Below are positions 1-8,400 of a stretch of 10,352 nt of DNA, in pieces. Numbering within the stretch: position 1 is the stretch's first letter; the number at the start of each line of letters is the position of its first letter. The translations under genes and the position numbers were made by a program. This DNA is from Chrysochromulina parva. Lineage: Eukaryota; Haptophyta; Prymnesiales; Chrysochromulinaceae. The notes beneath the pieces are model-generated. The model was not told the origin of the DNA, searched no databases, and saw only the letters and a list, made by a program, of their open reading frames with translations. The stretch covers positions 1-10,352 of the forward strand of contig PJAB01002128.1 of assembly GCA_002887195.1 (NCBI GenBank), given 5' to 3'.

Positions 1-1883
1 AACCAGTCCTCGATCGCGCGCCGCTCGTACATGTGGCCGTCCGCAGCCGAGACCGGGTCGATCATGACGTCCTGCGTGATCGGGCAGAGGAAGTGATCAG
101 GCGGCTTCCTCGCCTTCTCCATCGCTGCTGCAGCCGCTGCTGCAGCCTGCGCCTGTGCTTCCGCCGCCTGTGCCTCCTGCTCTGCCTGCTTGCGAGCTTG
201 CTCCTCCATCTCTGCCTGGGCTGCCTTGACCTCCGCCTCCGCCTGGGCTGCCTCGGCCTCCTCTTGCTCCCTCGCCGTCACTAGGGCGTTTGCTGCCTCG
301 ATCTCACGAGCATCGGCTTGCTTCCGAGCCTCGGCCTCCACCGCCAAGCCCGCCTCGGCCTTTGCATCTAAACGAACCTGGTTGCTGCTCTTCTTCTTCT
401 TCTTCTTGGCCTTGGACGCTTTGCCCTTCTCAGCCTCCTCCTCAGCGAGCAGAGACTTAGCCATAGCGTTGGCCAGTCGCTCCGCCTTGCTCAATGCTCG
501 CTCGTGGCCTTGCGCAGCCGCGAGGCCATACAGCCGCCGCGCCTCTAGCACGTCCTTGCGTCCTCCCAGCCCGTCCTCGTGCATGAGCCCGAGGTTGAAC
601 TGCGCATCAGCATTCCCCTGCGCAGCCGCGAGGCCATACAGCCGCCGCGCCTCCGGCAAGTCCTGCGGTCCGCCCTTCCCTTCGCCGTGCATGACCCCGA
701 GGTTGAACTGCGCCCAAGCATTCTCCTGCGCGGCCGCGAGGCCATACAGCCGCCGCGCCTCCGCCAAGTCCTGCGGTCCGCCCTTCCCTCCGTCGTGCAT
801 GATCCCGAGGTTGTTCTGCGCTCTAGCATGCCCCTGCGCAGCCGCGAGGCCATACAGCCGCCGCGCCTCCGGCAGGTCCTGCGGTCCGCCATGCCCGTTG
901 CGGTGCATGAGCCCGAGGTTGAACTGCGCGGTAGCATGCCCCTGAGCGGCCGCGAGGACATACAGCCGCCGCGCCTCCGCCAAGTCCTGCGGTCCGCCCT
1001 GCCCTTCGTGGTGCATGACCCCGAGGTTGAACTGCGCTTTAGCATGCCCCTGCGCAGCTGCGAGGCCATACAGCCGCCGCGCCTCCGGCAAGTCCTTGCG
1101 TCCGCCCTGCCCTTCGTGGTGCATGATCCCGAGGTTGTTCTGCGCGTCAGCAAGCCCCTGCGCGGCCGCGAGGCCATACAGCCGCCGCGCCTCCGCCAAG
1201 TCCTGCGGTCCGCCATGCCCGTTGCGGTGCATGAGCCCGAGGTTGCTCTGCGCGTCAGCATGCCCCTGCGCGGCCGCGAGCCCAAACAGCCGCCGCGCCT
1301 CCGGCAAGTCCTTGCGCCCACCCTGCCCGTCCTCGTGCATGACCCCGAGGTTGAACTGCGCATCAGGATCCCCCTGCGCGTCCGCGAGGCCAAACAGCCG
1401 CCGCGCCTCCGCCAAGTCCTGCGGTCCGCCCTGCCCTTGGTAGTGCATGATCGCGAGGTTGTACTGCGCTCTAGCATTCCCCTGCGCGGCCGCGAGGCCA
1501 TACAGCCGCCGCGCCTCCGGCAAGTCCTGCCGTCCGCCATGGCCTTCGCGGTGCATGAACCCGAGGTTGAACTGCGCACAAGCATGCCCCTGCACGGCCG
1601 CGAGGCCATACAGCCGCCGCGCCTCCGGCAAGTCCTTGCGTCCGCCCTGCCCTTCGTGGTGCATGAACCCGAGACTGCACTGCGCATGAGCATGCCCCTG
1701 CGCGGCCGCGAGGCCATACAGCCGCCGCGCCTCCGCCAAGTCCTGCGGTCCGCCATGCCCTTTGTCGTGCATGATCGCGAGGTTGAACTGCGCCTCAGCA
1801 TCTCCCTGCGCGGCCGCGAGGCCATACAGCCGCCGCGCCTCCACCAGGTCCTGCGGCCCGCCCAGACCATCGAAGACCATCAT
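1..1883 (-). CDS. Sel1-repeat / U-box protein (putative E3 ubiquitin ligase), 3' end outside window
   Basis: Seen: an uninterrupted frame of 627 codons from ATG at 1883 (a second ATG follows at once) running off the left edge. An in-frame TAA lies four codons upstream, so this is the first available start. Residues about 5-462 are Sel1/TPR-like repeats of 36 aa with the pattern EARRLYGLAAAQGxAxAQxNLGxMHxxGxGG. Residues about 463-592 are a charged Ala/Glu/Lys/Gln segment with K493-498, likely a long helix or coiled coil. Residues 598-627 begin a U-box: FLCPITQDVMIDPV, then DGHMYERRAIEDW, matching the first half of the roughly 70-aa domain. Known: U-boxes recruit E2 enzymes without zinc; Sel1 repeats bind protein partners. 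Inference: a cytosolic E3 ligase whose repeats choose the substrate, laid out like CHIP/STUB1 (TPR, helical linker, C-terminal U-box). The first Sel1 unit is incomplete, so a missed 5' exon is possible. The second half of the U-box is not visible. Confidence 0.88.
   Translation of the reverse strand, partial: MMVFDGLGGPQDLVEARRLYGLAAAQGDAEAQFNLAIMHDKGHGGPQDLAEARRLYGLAAAQGHAHAQCSLGFMHHEGQGGRKDLPEARRLYGLAAVQGHACAQFNLGFMHREGHGGRQDLPEARRLYGLAAAQGNARAQYNLAIMHYQGQGGPQDLAEARRLFGLADAQGDPDAQFNLGVMHEDGQGGRKDLPEARRLFGLAAAQGHADAQSNLGLMHRNGHGGPQDLAEARRLYGLAAAQGLADAQNNLGIMHHEGQGGRKDLPEARRLYGLAAAQGHAKAQFNLGVMHHEGQGGPQDLAEARRLYVLAAAQGHATAQFNLGLMHRNGHGGPQDLPEARRLYGLAAAQGHARAQNNLGIMHDGGKGGPQDLAEARRLYGLAAAQENAWAQFNLGVMHGEGKGGPQDLPEARRLYGLAAAQGNADAQFNLGLMHEDGLGGRKDVLEARRLYGLAAAQGHERALSKAERLANAMAKSLLAEEEAEKGKASKAKKKKKKSSNQVRLDAKAEAGLAVEAEARKQADAREIEAANALVTAREQEEAEAAQAEAEVKAAQAEMEEQARKQAEQEAQAAEAQAQAAAAAAAAMEKARKPPDHFLCPITQDVMIDPVSAADGHMYERRAIEDW
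513..1859 (-). repeat. 108-bp tandem array encoding Sel1 repeats
   Basis: The segment encoding RRLYGLAAAQG recurs 13 times at an exact 108-bp spacing (for example near 525, 633, 741, on to 1821), with no insertion or deletion across about 1.3 kb. 108 bp equals 36 codons, the usual Sel1 repeat length. Copies are nearly identical in the helix-coding parts and differ mainly at a few fixed codons: the residue before AQ, the two residues after MH, and the G(P/R)(Q/K)DL(A/P) loop. Such DNA-level similarity suggests recent expansion or gene conversion. Because the period is divisible by three, other frames on both strands also stay open. Confidence 0.95.
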
Positions 1884-1984
1884 CACGTCTCTTTATAGAA
1901 CCAAAATCATGCAAAATGCATGCAAATTGATGCCCAGAAAATCACGAAAATTGCAACGCAGCCAAAGATCCAGACAGCAGAGAG

Positions 1985-1996
1985 TGTACATGTACA
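1985..1996. promoter_or_regulatory. 12-bp perfect palindrome TGTACATGTACA
   Basis: TGTACATGTACA reads the same on both strands and lies about 100 bp upstream of the U-box start codon. A dimeric transcription factor site is possible, but no specific factor is recognised and it could be a short chance repeat of GTACAT. Confidence 0.3.
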
Positions 1997-2063
1997 TGTC
2001 CAAGTCTGCAGGGGGGATCCTCTCGCCCCCTGCGCAACCTCTAGTTCCGTTGGGAGGCCACAC

Positions 2064-2076
2064 TATATATATATAT
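2064..2076. promoter_or_regulatory. TA-dinucleotide run (TATA-like)
   Basis: Thirteen bases of alternating T and A in otherwise GC-rich DNA. It lies about 180 bp upstream of the U-box ATG and about 340 bp upstream of the PARP-like ATG. It is symmetric, so it could serve as a TATA-like element for either direction, or be a simple microsatellite. Confidence 0.35.
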
Positions 2077-2084
2077 CTGGGCCA

Positions 2085-2090
2085 CACGTG
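2085..2090. promoter_or_regulatory. G-box / E-box core CACGTG
   Basis: CACGTG within ACACGTGACG, just beside the TA run. This palindrome is the known core site of plant and algal bZIP and bHLH factors. A 6-bp match alone is weak; its position in the divergent promoter is the only added support. Confidence 0.3.
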
Positions 2091-2292
2091 ACGGCAGTTT
2101 TGCCAGCGTGTGCGTGGACGCAATCAATGGATGCGCCGTTGAGCGTTGATGTGCCGGTGACGAGGCGGACGATGACCGCGCGTGCGTGCGTACCGCGGCC
2201 TCCATGGCCGGGCCCGACCGTCGCTCGGACGCCACCGCCACCATCGCCGCGGCGATCAGATTCCTCGACATTGCGTAAACCCTTTCACAGAA

Positions 2293-2345
2293 ACTATTCA
2301 CAGCCACTCTTCACAGTCTCCACTCTTCACATCCACTATTCACGC
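2293..2345 (+). repeat. Degenerate 13-16-bp tandem repeat in the putative 5' leader
   Basis: Four units related to ACTMTTCACAKCC follow one another (starts 2293, 2306, 2322, 2335), with one unit lengthened to 16 bp. They end about 70 bp before the ATG at 2413. The copies are pyrimidine-rich. They translate to a low-complexity Ser/His/Thr string, one reason for not extending the coding region upstream to 2182. Confidence 0.5.
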
Positions 2346-2412
2346 AACTCTGCCAGGACGAAACTCGGCATGCGGCCATCCCTCGGCACTCAAAGAGAGG
2401 CCGCCAGTGCCT

Positions 2413-5400
2413 ATGTCCGATTTCGCCCGCCTCTCCACGCTCTACAAGCAGTTGCGCGCCCTTGCTGCGAACGATATCCTACCGGCACGCACGCTCTCCC
2501 TAGTGGCACGTATCCTCAACGCAGACCTCGATGTGCGCCCCACCCTCTCACCCGATGAACGTGCTGAGCTCAAGCAGCTGAGCTGCACCTTGCCGCCGCC
2601 CGTCGAGCGGGGATCAGACGCCGTGCTCGCTGCGTTCGAAGCGCTGCTCTCGCGCTGCGTTCATATCGGTGTCTTGAGCCCGGCGCAGCACCTCGCATTT
2701 CTCGCATTGCGAGACGAGGCCGCACGCATGGCTGAGGACGATGACGCCAGTGCTAGCGTCGACGAGTCTGACAGTTGGAGCTTGGTCAGCGACGCGAGCA
2801 GCTGGGCGGGAGCCGGCGACGCCGAGGTGGCGAGTGCGACCGACGAGGCGCGCGCCTTCGCCGCCGTGCTCGAAGCGCGGCTAGAGCCACTTCGCGCCGA
2901 ACTCGGCAATACAACCATCCGCGACCTGTTGGCGGAGGTGGCGGCGCGGGGGCGAGGCGACGGCGTATCTTGCCAGCTGCCACTCCTCGATGCAGACGCC
3001 TCGATGCAGTATACGGTTCTGCTCAAGGTGCAGCGTGCCGCTGACGCCGACGGCGCCGTCGACGCTTGCCCCGCTGCTCCCCCCGCTGGTTGTGCGGACG
3101 AGGCATTGGCCGATGCGCACCCGGTACTGTCGGTGCTTGTGAGCGCGCCCGCCTTTGGGACACGCCGCGACGAGCTTGTGCTGAGCGAGGCAGGCACGTG
3201 TGTCGGCACTGCACTACCTCTCGCCGCCGCGCTCAAGATCGTGGTTCGGATGATCACGGCACACCAAGAGGCTGTCAAGCTCGCATCTGTCCGTGCTGCG
3301 CTGCCGCGGCCCACGTACGCGCTCAAGCTCCGTCTGTTTGCCTCTGATTGCCTCTGATTGCCTCTGATTGCATCAGGTACGCGCTCAAACTCCGGACCGC
3401 ATTGCCCGAAGCGACTGCTGCTGATCCCCGACCTCCCTCTGACGCCCCCTAACGAGCCCCTTGACGCCCTCCCTGACGCCCCAGGCTGATGTTACGTGAT
3501 GACGAGGAGTGGGCCGAGCTCCGACAAGTCAGCCGCCACCTTCCTTTCCGCGCGTTTGATCCTTCTGAGATCAAGCGAGTCGCCATGGTGCAGCTGGCGT
3601 CACGCCTGCTGCCGAGAGACGTGGCGGTGCTCAAGGTAGAGCCCGTGGTCTCGGCGAGGCTGTTTGAGCGCTTCCAGCGCGCGCTCGAGGCGGCACGGGG
3701 AGGCGAAGACGAGGAGGCCGAAGAGGGCGCTCGAGGGACGACGGTGGAAGATGAGCGAAGACGAGAGAAGATGGGCGAGCAAGATGGATCGGAGAGGGCG
3801 GAGGGGGAGGAAGCGGTGGAGGCGGAGGGGGAGGGGGAGGAGGCGGAGGCGGAGGAAGCGGTGGAGGCGGAGGAGGCGGCGGTGGCGGAGGGCGCATGCA
3901 GCGAGGGCGACCCTCCTCAGGGTATGGCGGCCACGGACCTAAACGAGCGCTTCTTAGCTCCTACGCTTGCATTCCACGGCGCTCCAAGCCACGAGGCGTT
4001 AGCCGGCATTCTAGCCGAGGGCCTGCTCGCTCCGGGAGAGTTGATCTCGCGCACCGGCCACGTACTCGAGGCTCATCACGGTAATCGGTATGGCGATGGG
4101 CGGTATCTGAGTCAGGATCTGCATCTCGCGGCAGAGTACGCCCTCGCAGATGCCACATGCAAGCGGCAGGTACTTCTCTGCCTAGTCGCTCCCGGTCGGT
4201 GCGAGCGCCTTCCACAAGGCTTTGAGGAGGACGCTGCCACCGATCGTGCAGCAATACGTCATGCCGATTGGCATTTGGCGCGCTGCCGCGTGTGCACCGC
4301 ACCTCGGTGCGATGGGGTGCAGTGCAAGCTCCTTGCAGCCCGAGCAGCCCTCGACGAGTGGCGAGCACGCCAGCAGATGTGCACACTTCACACAGCACCC
4401 GCGAAGCTCATCGTCGGGGCTGCGACCAGCATGGATGACGTCAAGCGCCACGCGGCGGAGGTGGCAGCGAAGGAGGCGAGGCGTGCTGCGGGATTGAGCG
4501 AGCAGGAGCTGGCGGTGGGCTTTCGGCTCGAGTCTGCAGTTTCGCACCTCGAGAAGGAGGCGCTCAAGGCGGCGGCACTGGGCAACTACACCTGTCGCAT
4601 CTCGCCCGATCAGAAGCAGATGGTCGTCGCCGAGGCCGAGCAGACCTTGCCGTTGCTACTGATCACCTTTGAGCGCCGGAAAGCCATCGATCTGCGCCGG
4701 ACTGGGCACTTGCTCGGCGGTCCTGCGCACGGGGCAGGGGTGACAATGCACGCCCTTGATAGCTGGGCAGGGGCGATGGCGATGGACGCGACGGCGACGG
4801 AGATGGGTGCTCGAAAGTCACGCGAGGCCACGCGATGGTGCTCAATGCATGGGGCAGACCATGCCCGCAGGCTCGCACGAGCTGCGAACGAGGCGGAGGA
4901 GACGGCTGCGGCGGAGGCCAATGTGTTCCTTAAGGAGGCTGCTCGGGAGGCTTCGGAGGCGACCGACGTGGCCGTTGAGGGTGCCGTTGAGGGCATGGAG
5001 ACGTGCCGTCTGCTCGCTCCTATCAGGTTACCGAGGCTGCAGCCTGGTGAGACGTCCCCGGCGCTCAGTCTACGCACCACCCGCGAGCTCACTGCCACGA
5101 TCATCGTCACGATCATGTCCGACCCCTCCGACGCTTTGATCGCCAGCCCTCGCTTTGTGACTCTCAACCCGCCCAAGCCACGCAAGCCTGCTGTGGGAAA
5201 GGCAAGGGGCGAGCCGCCGCCGCCGCCGCCGCCGCCGCCGCATGCAACCTTTAAGCTCACCGCCGTGCGCGCAGTCGACTCGCCTGTCATCGTGCGGTAT
5301 GTGCTCAGCGGGGCGGGCGCCGCCGGCCTGATTCCGCCGCCGTCGGCCAGCCTTATCATCCAGAGTTGCACCTGGGCAGTGACGATTCCCCGCGAGGTTG

Positions 5401-8400
5401 TCGAGCGAGCAACGGGAGCGCACGTGACAAGCAGGCTGCATCTCATCACGGTCATCCACGGCGTCCCCGATGCAGAGCGATCCACGTGCTTTGCTGCCGC
5501 ACGCCACATCGTGCGCGAGCTTCAGCCGCAGAGCACGGGGCTGATCGAGAGCGCGGAAGCCGTGCCGGCGCGTGTTTGTGCTCCGCTGGGCCCAGCGGAG
5601 CGGCTACTGACGAGACTGGATACTCTCAAGGCATCCCCCTCCCCCCCCGCCCCCCCCGCAAGGGTTGCACTTGGCAGCCAGGCGGCGGAGAAGGAGCGTG
5701 GTATTGAGGGGCTTCTTGGCGGTGTGATGGCCGCGCTCGACTTGGCGCTCAACAGGCTTGAGAAGGAGCGAGAGCAGCGGTTGCTGCGGGCAACGGCGCA
5801 AGCAGATCGGGATCTGTGGGCACTGCCACCGCCACCCTTCCGTGCGCGGGACGACGTCGTCGGCTGGTGCCGACGCGCGGTGGATGGCATCGTTCTGCAC
5901 GCGGCGTCTCTGGGTGCGGCCGGTAAGCAGAGGCGGCAGCGATGGGTGGAGCAATCGGCCACGGCCCATGCGAAGCACTCGGATCGACAGCAGGATTCCC
6001 TCTTTATGATTCAAATCGTGCAGTACGGCCCAGCGCTCGCTCGAGCCCCGGATCCACTTGCTGGCAACGTGGGGTTCGCACTACCAACCGACGTTCTCTC
6101 CGTCGCATCTCGACGAATCTCCGGATCTGGGCTCAAGCTCGCGGTGCGCTTGCTCATGTGCAGCGACGATGCAGAGCCGGCGACGGCGCTGGCGGCCAAG
6201 GCGGCGCTGCAGACCATCGTGGCATGGGAGCCCACGCCGCTGTACGTCGCCCTGACTCGCAAAGCCCTTCCAGCGGCTGTGCGCCAGCTCAGCCAGGACG
6301 CTCAGCGCTGCTGCTTCGCGACGCCCCTCTCGTTGGCTTTACCGCCCATCGCGCGTGTGCTGCATGCCGGGTTTGTCACGCAGATAGGCCAGCCGCCCGT
6401 CTGGTCGACGAGCCTACGGCTCATGCCCTCGGAGGGAGTCTGCTTGCTCTTCGAAGGGCCACCGCCCCACACATTTCTCCTCAACGGTTGTGAGGTGACC
6501 GCGCGCCTCCGCGGGCCTCTCCACCGAGCCGAAAGTGCTGAGGAGGCGTTATGTCGTCATGCCTTCCTCGATCCACCGCTGCTGGTCCAAATGCTCCGGC
6601 TAGTGCAGCGGCACGTGTGTGCGCTGCGTGTGGCAGCTGGAAGGCGCACCGACGTCGTCGCAGCCGTCAAGTGGCTGAGGCAGCTCGTGATGGGACTGTC
6701 GGCGCCGCCCGTCAAGCTTGCCGGTCTTGACGCGCTGCACAAGCATGCGCTTGATGGCGCGTTGGCAGACCCTTCGCAACGCCACTCGATTCTGCGTGAG
6801 CGCCGACGGATGGCATCAGACCTGATGGTGGCGCTCAAGGAGGTGGATGAGACGGCGCTGCTAGCAGCGGCGGCGGCGGGCTCCCAGGGCCTCACCGCCG
6901 CCTCTTTCCTTTCCAAGCCCTCGGAGCTCAAGTTTGGCGCTAAGGTGCTTCGTCGGGTGGCTCGCTCGGCTATGCCGGCGATCCGCGTCCCCTCGTTGCT
7001 TCGAGGGCTGCTGAGTGTCCAGAGTCGTCACGAGAGTCAGGATCGAGGAGGCGATGGCAAGGCGACGTGGACAGGTGATGAGGCGATGCCGCTCTCAAGC
7101 CACAAGGACCTTGCCGAGCGCGCGCTGTCCATGTGGGCCGAGCTTCTGGCGTTTGCAAACGCCGCCCTCCGCAGGGAGCGCACGGTGCCTCCGGGCGTCG
7201 GCGCCCTTCTCTACTCTTTTGGGATGGTGGGCATCCAGCTTCGCGTTGGCCGATCCGAAGCCGCCACTATCAACCCCTGGGCCATTCGCATCGAATACCT
7301 CTCTCGCACTCCTTGCGACACAGTGACGGCTCTCTCTGCCCTCGACTGCGGCCACCAGCTCACGGATAGCACCGGTGAGCTCGCTCCAGATGTCTTGCCC
7401 CTCATCGACCCTGCCCTCGGCGGCAAAGCCTGCGAGGCGGTGGCCGGCTTCGTGCGATCGTCTCTCTATGCGACGCACCTCGCCCTTCTGTTTACCCGCT
7501 CACCCGCACTGCGCCTGCCGGCCCAGCGGGCGGCTCTGCTCGTCGTCTCGTTCGCCAAGGCCGCAGAGCAGCTGCTGCGCCGACGTGGAGGAGAGAGGGT
7601 CGCAGAGCCACGCGTCACGCGTCAGCCCTCCCGCTTTCAGCTGGATACTAGCGTCGAGGACATGCGGCTTGCTCTCGCCATCTTGCACACCCTCGAGCTC
7701 ACACAGGCGCACGCGACTGTTGTGCCCCAAGAGATGGCAAAGCAGCTCCTGGGGCCGACTCCAGGAACATGTATGACCGAGGCGGGCGACGAGGGTCTCG
7801 ACTCCCCCTGCCAGATCATCGTCTTCCTCTGCCTCTCGCATGAGCTCTCCGCGCTCTTCGAACCGACCGCAGAGGCGGCGGCTCAGCGCGCTCGGGTTGC
7901 TATGGCCCTTCTCGCCGAGGCTGTGTCGCGTTCGTGCCGCGTGCTGCTGCGCACGTCGCCGCCGCCGTGCGAGGAGCTCGAGGCTTGCTCGGGACAGAGC
8001 CCGATGATGCTCACCGCCCGCTCACTGGTGCGCAAGGCACTCGGCATCAGCCCGGAGTCATGCCACGATGTGATGGCTGATGAGCTCGCCGAGCCGGCTG
8101 AGGTCAAGCATGCCGGCGAGTATGATGTTGACCTGGCGGTCCGCGCCTCCGGGGGCTTCTTCTTAAAGGCTTACACCAACGCGACTCCCTTTGCCGTCGT
8201 TGGATGTGTCGGGGTGGCCGAAGTGATCCGCGAGTGGCTCCGGATCGACGCACCAGGCCGCACGCTGCCTAGCGTGCTACGCGACGCTGGCGCCAGCGCA
8301 GCCCTCGCCAGGGCCCTCGCCGGCGCGTTTGAGTCGAAGCGGATCTCCATGCGCCGCTTCCTCGAGGACCACTTGCCAGGGGCGTCGCCTCCACACGTCC

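Larger units (their letters stand above)
1884..2412. promoter_or_regulatory. Divergent intergenic region between the U-box gene and the PARP-like gene
   Basis: These 529 bp separate two start codons that face away from each other, so they should hold both promoters and both 5' leaders. The part next to the U-box gene (about 1893-1945) is AT-richer than its surroundings and holds an octamer-like ATGCAAAT at 1920-1927. The middle carries a 12-bp palindrome, a TA run and a CACGTG core. The part next to the PARP-like gene is pyrimidine-rich and repetitive. A frame open from an ATG at 2182 continues into the downstream gene, but its 77 residues are repeat-derived and look like leader sequence. Transcription start sites cannot be placed from sequence alone. 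Confidence 0.6.
3315..3484 (+). other. Spliceosomal intron (170 nt) joining the two exons
   Basis: The donor is C|GTACGC at 3315, the branch site is CTAAC at 3449-3453 (A at 3452, 32 nt before the acceptor), and the acceptor is CCCCAG at 3484. Without splicing, exon 1 stops at 3357 (TGA inside the CCTCTGATTG repeat), and the downstream frame is closed upstream by TGA at 3474-3476. Removal joins phase 2 to phase 1 exactly: CCC AC|G CTG ATG, read as P-T-L-M. An internal CAG|GT at 3376/3377 splits the intron into 62 and 108 nt parts. If only the first part is removed, translation ends at TAA 3450-3452, giving 325 aa. Confidence 0.75.

Noticed and set aside
513..1859. CRISPR-like array
   Set aside because: The 108-bp units are contiguous coding repeats with no separate spacers, and translate as Sel1 repeats.
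545..1870. Minus-strand 441-codon frame rich in RRRGGCMASRPRRGML
   Set aside because: Same strand as the real gene but shifted in frame; Arg/Ser/Gly/Cys-rich with no domain, and explained by the repeat period.
1891..1897. TATAAAG on the minus strand as TATA box of the U-box gene
   Set aside because: It lies only about 8 bp before the ATG at 1883, so a start site 25-30 bp downstream would fall inside the coding region.
579..1898. Plus-strand 439-codon frame (repeats with HDPEVELR, REAIQPPRLRQVL)
   Set aside because: It is the antisense shadow of the Sel1 array. The 108-bp period is a multiple of three, so stop-free frames persist on both strands; only the minus Sel1 frame gives a known repeat family and continues into a U-box.
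2182..2412. 77-residue N-terminal extension of the PARP-like protein from ATG 2182
   Set aside because: The residues are repeat-derived and low in complexity (His, Ser, Arg, Pro), and the sequence looks like leader DNA. Kept only as an alternative start.
2661..3326. Minus-strand 221-codon frame
   Set aside because: Antisense to exon 1 in GC-rich DNA; Ser/Ala/Arg-rich with no domain.
2413..3357. A separate 314-aa gene followed by an independent gene from ATG 3489
   Set aside because: The stop at 3357 sits in a 10-bp minisatellite within a well-formed intron, and splicing joins the frames exactly. It stays possible as a retained-intron form.
4610..5509. Minus-strand 299-codon frame
   Set aside because: Antisense to the large coding region; low-complexity composition with a poly-Gly run from the CCG repeat.
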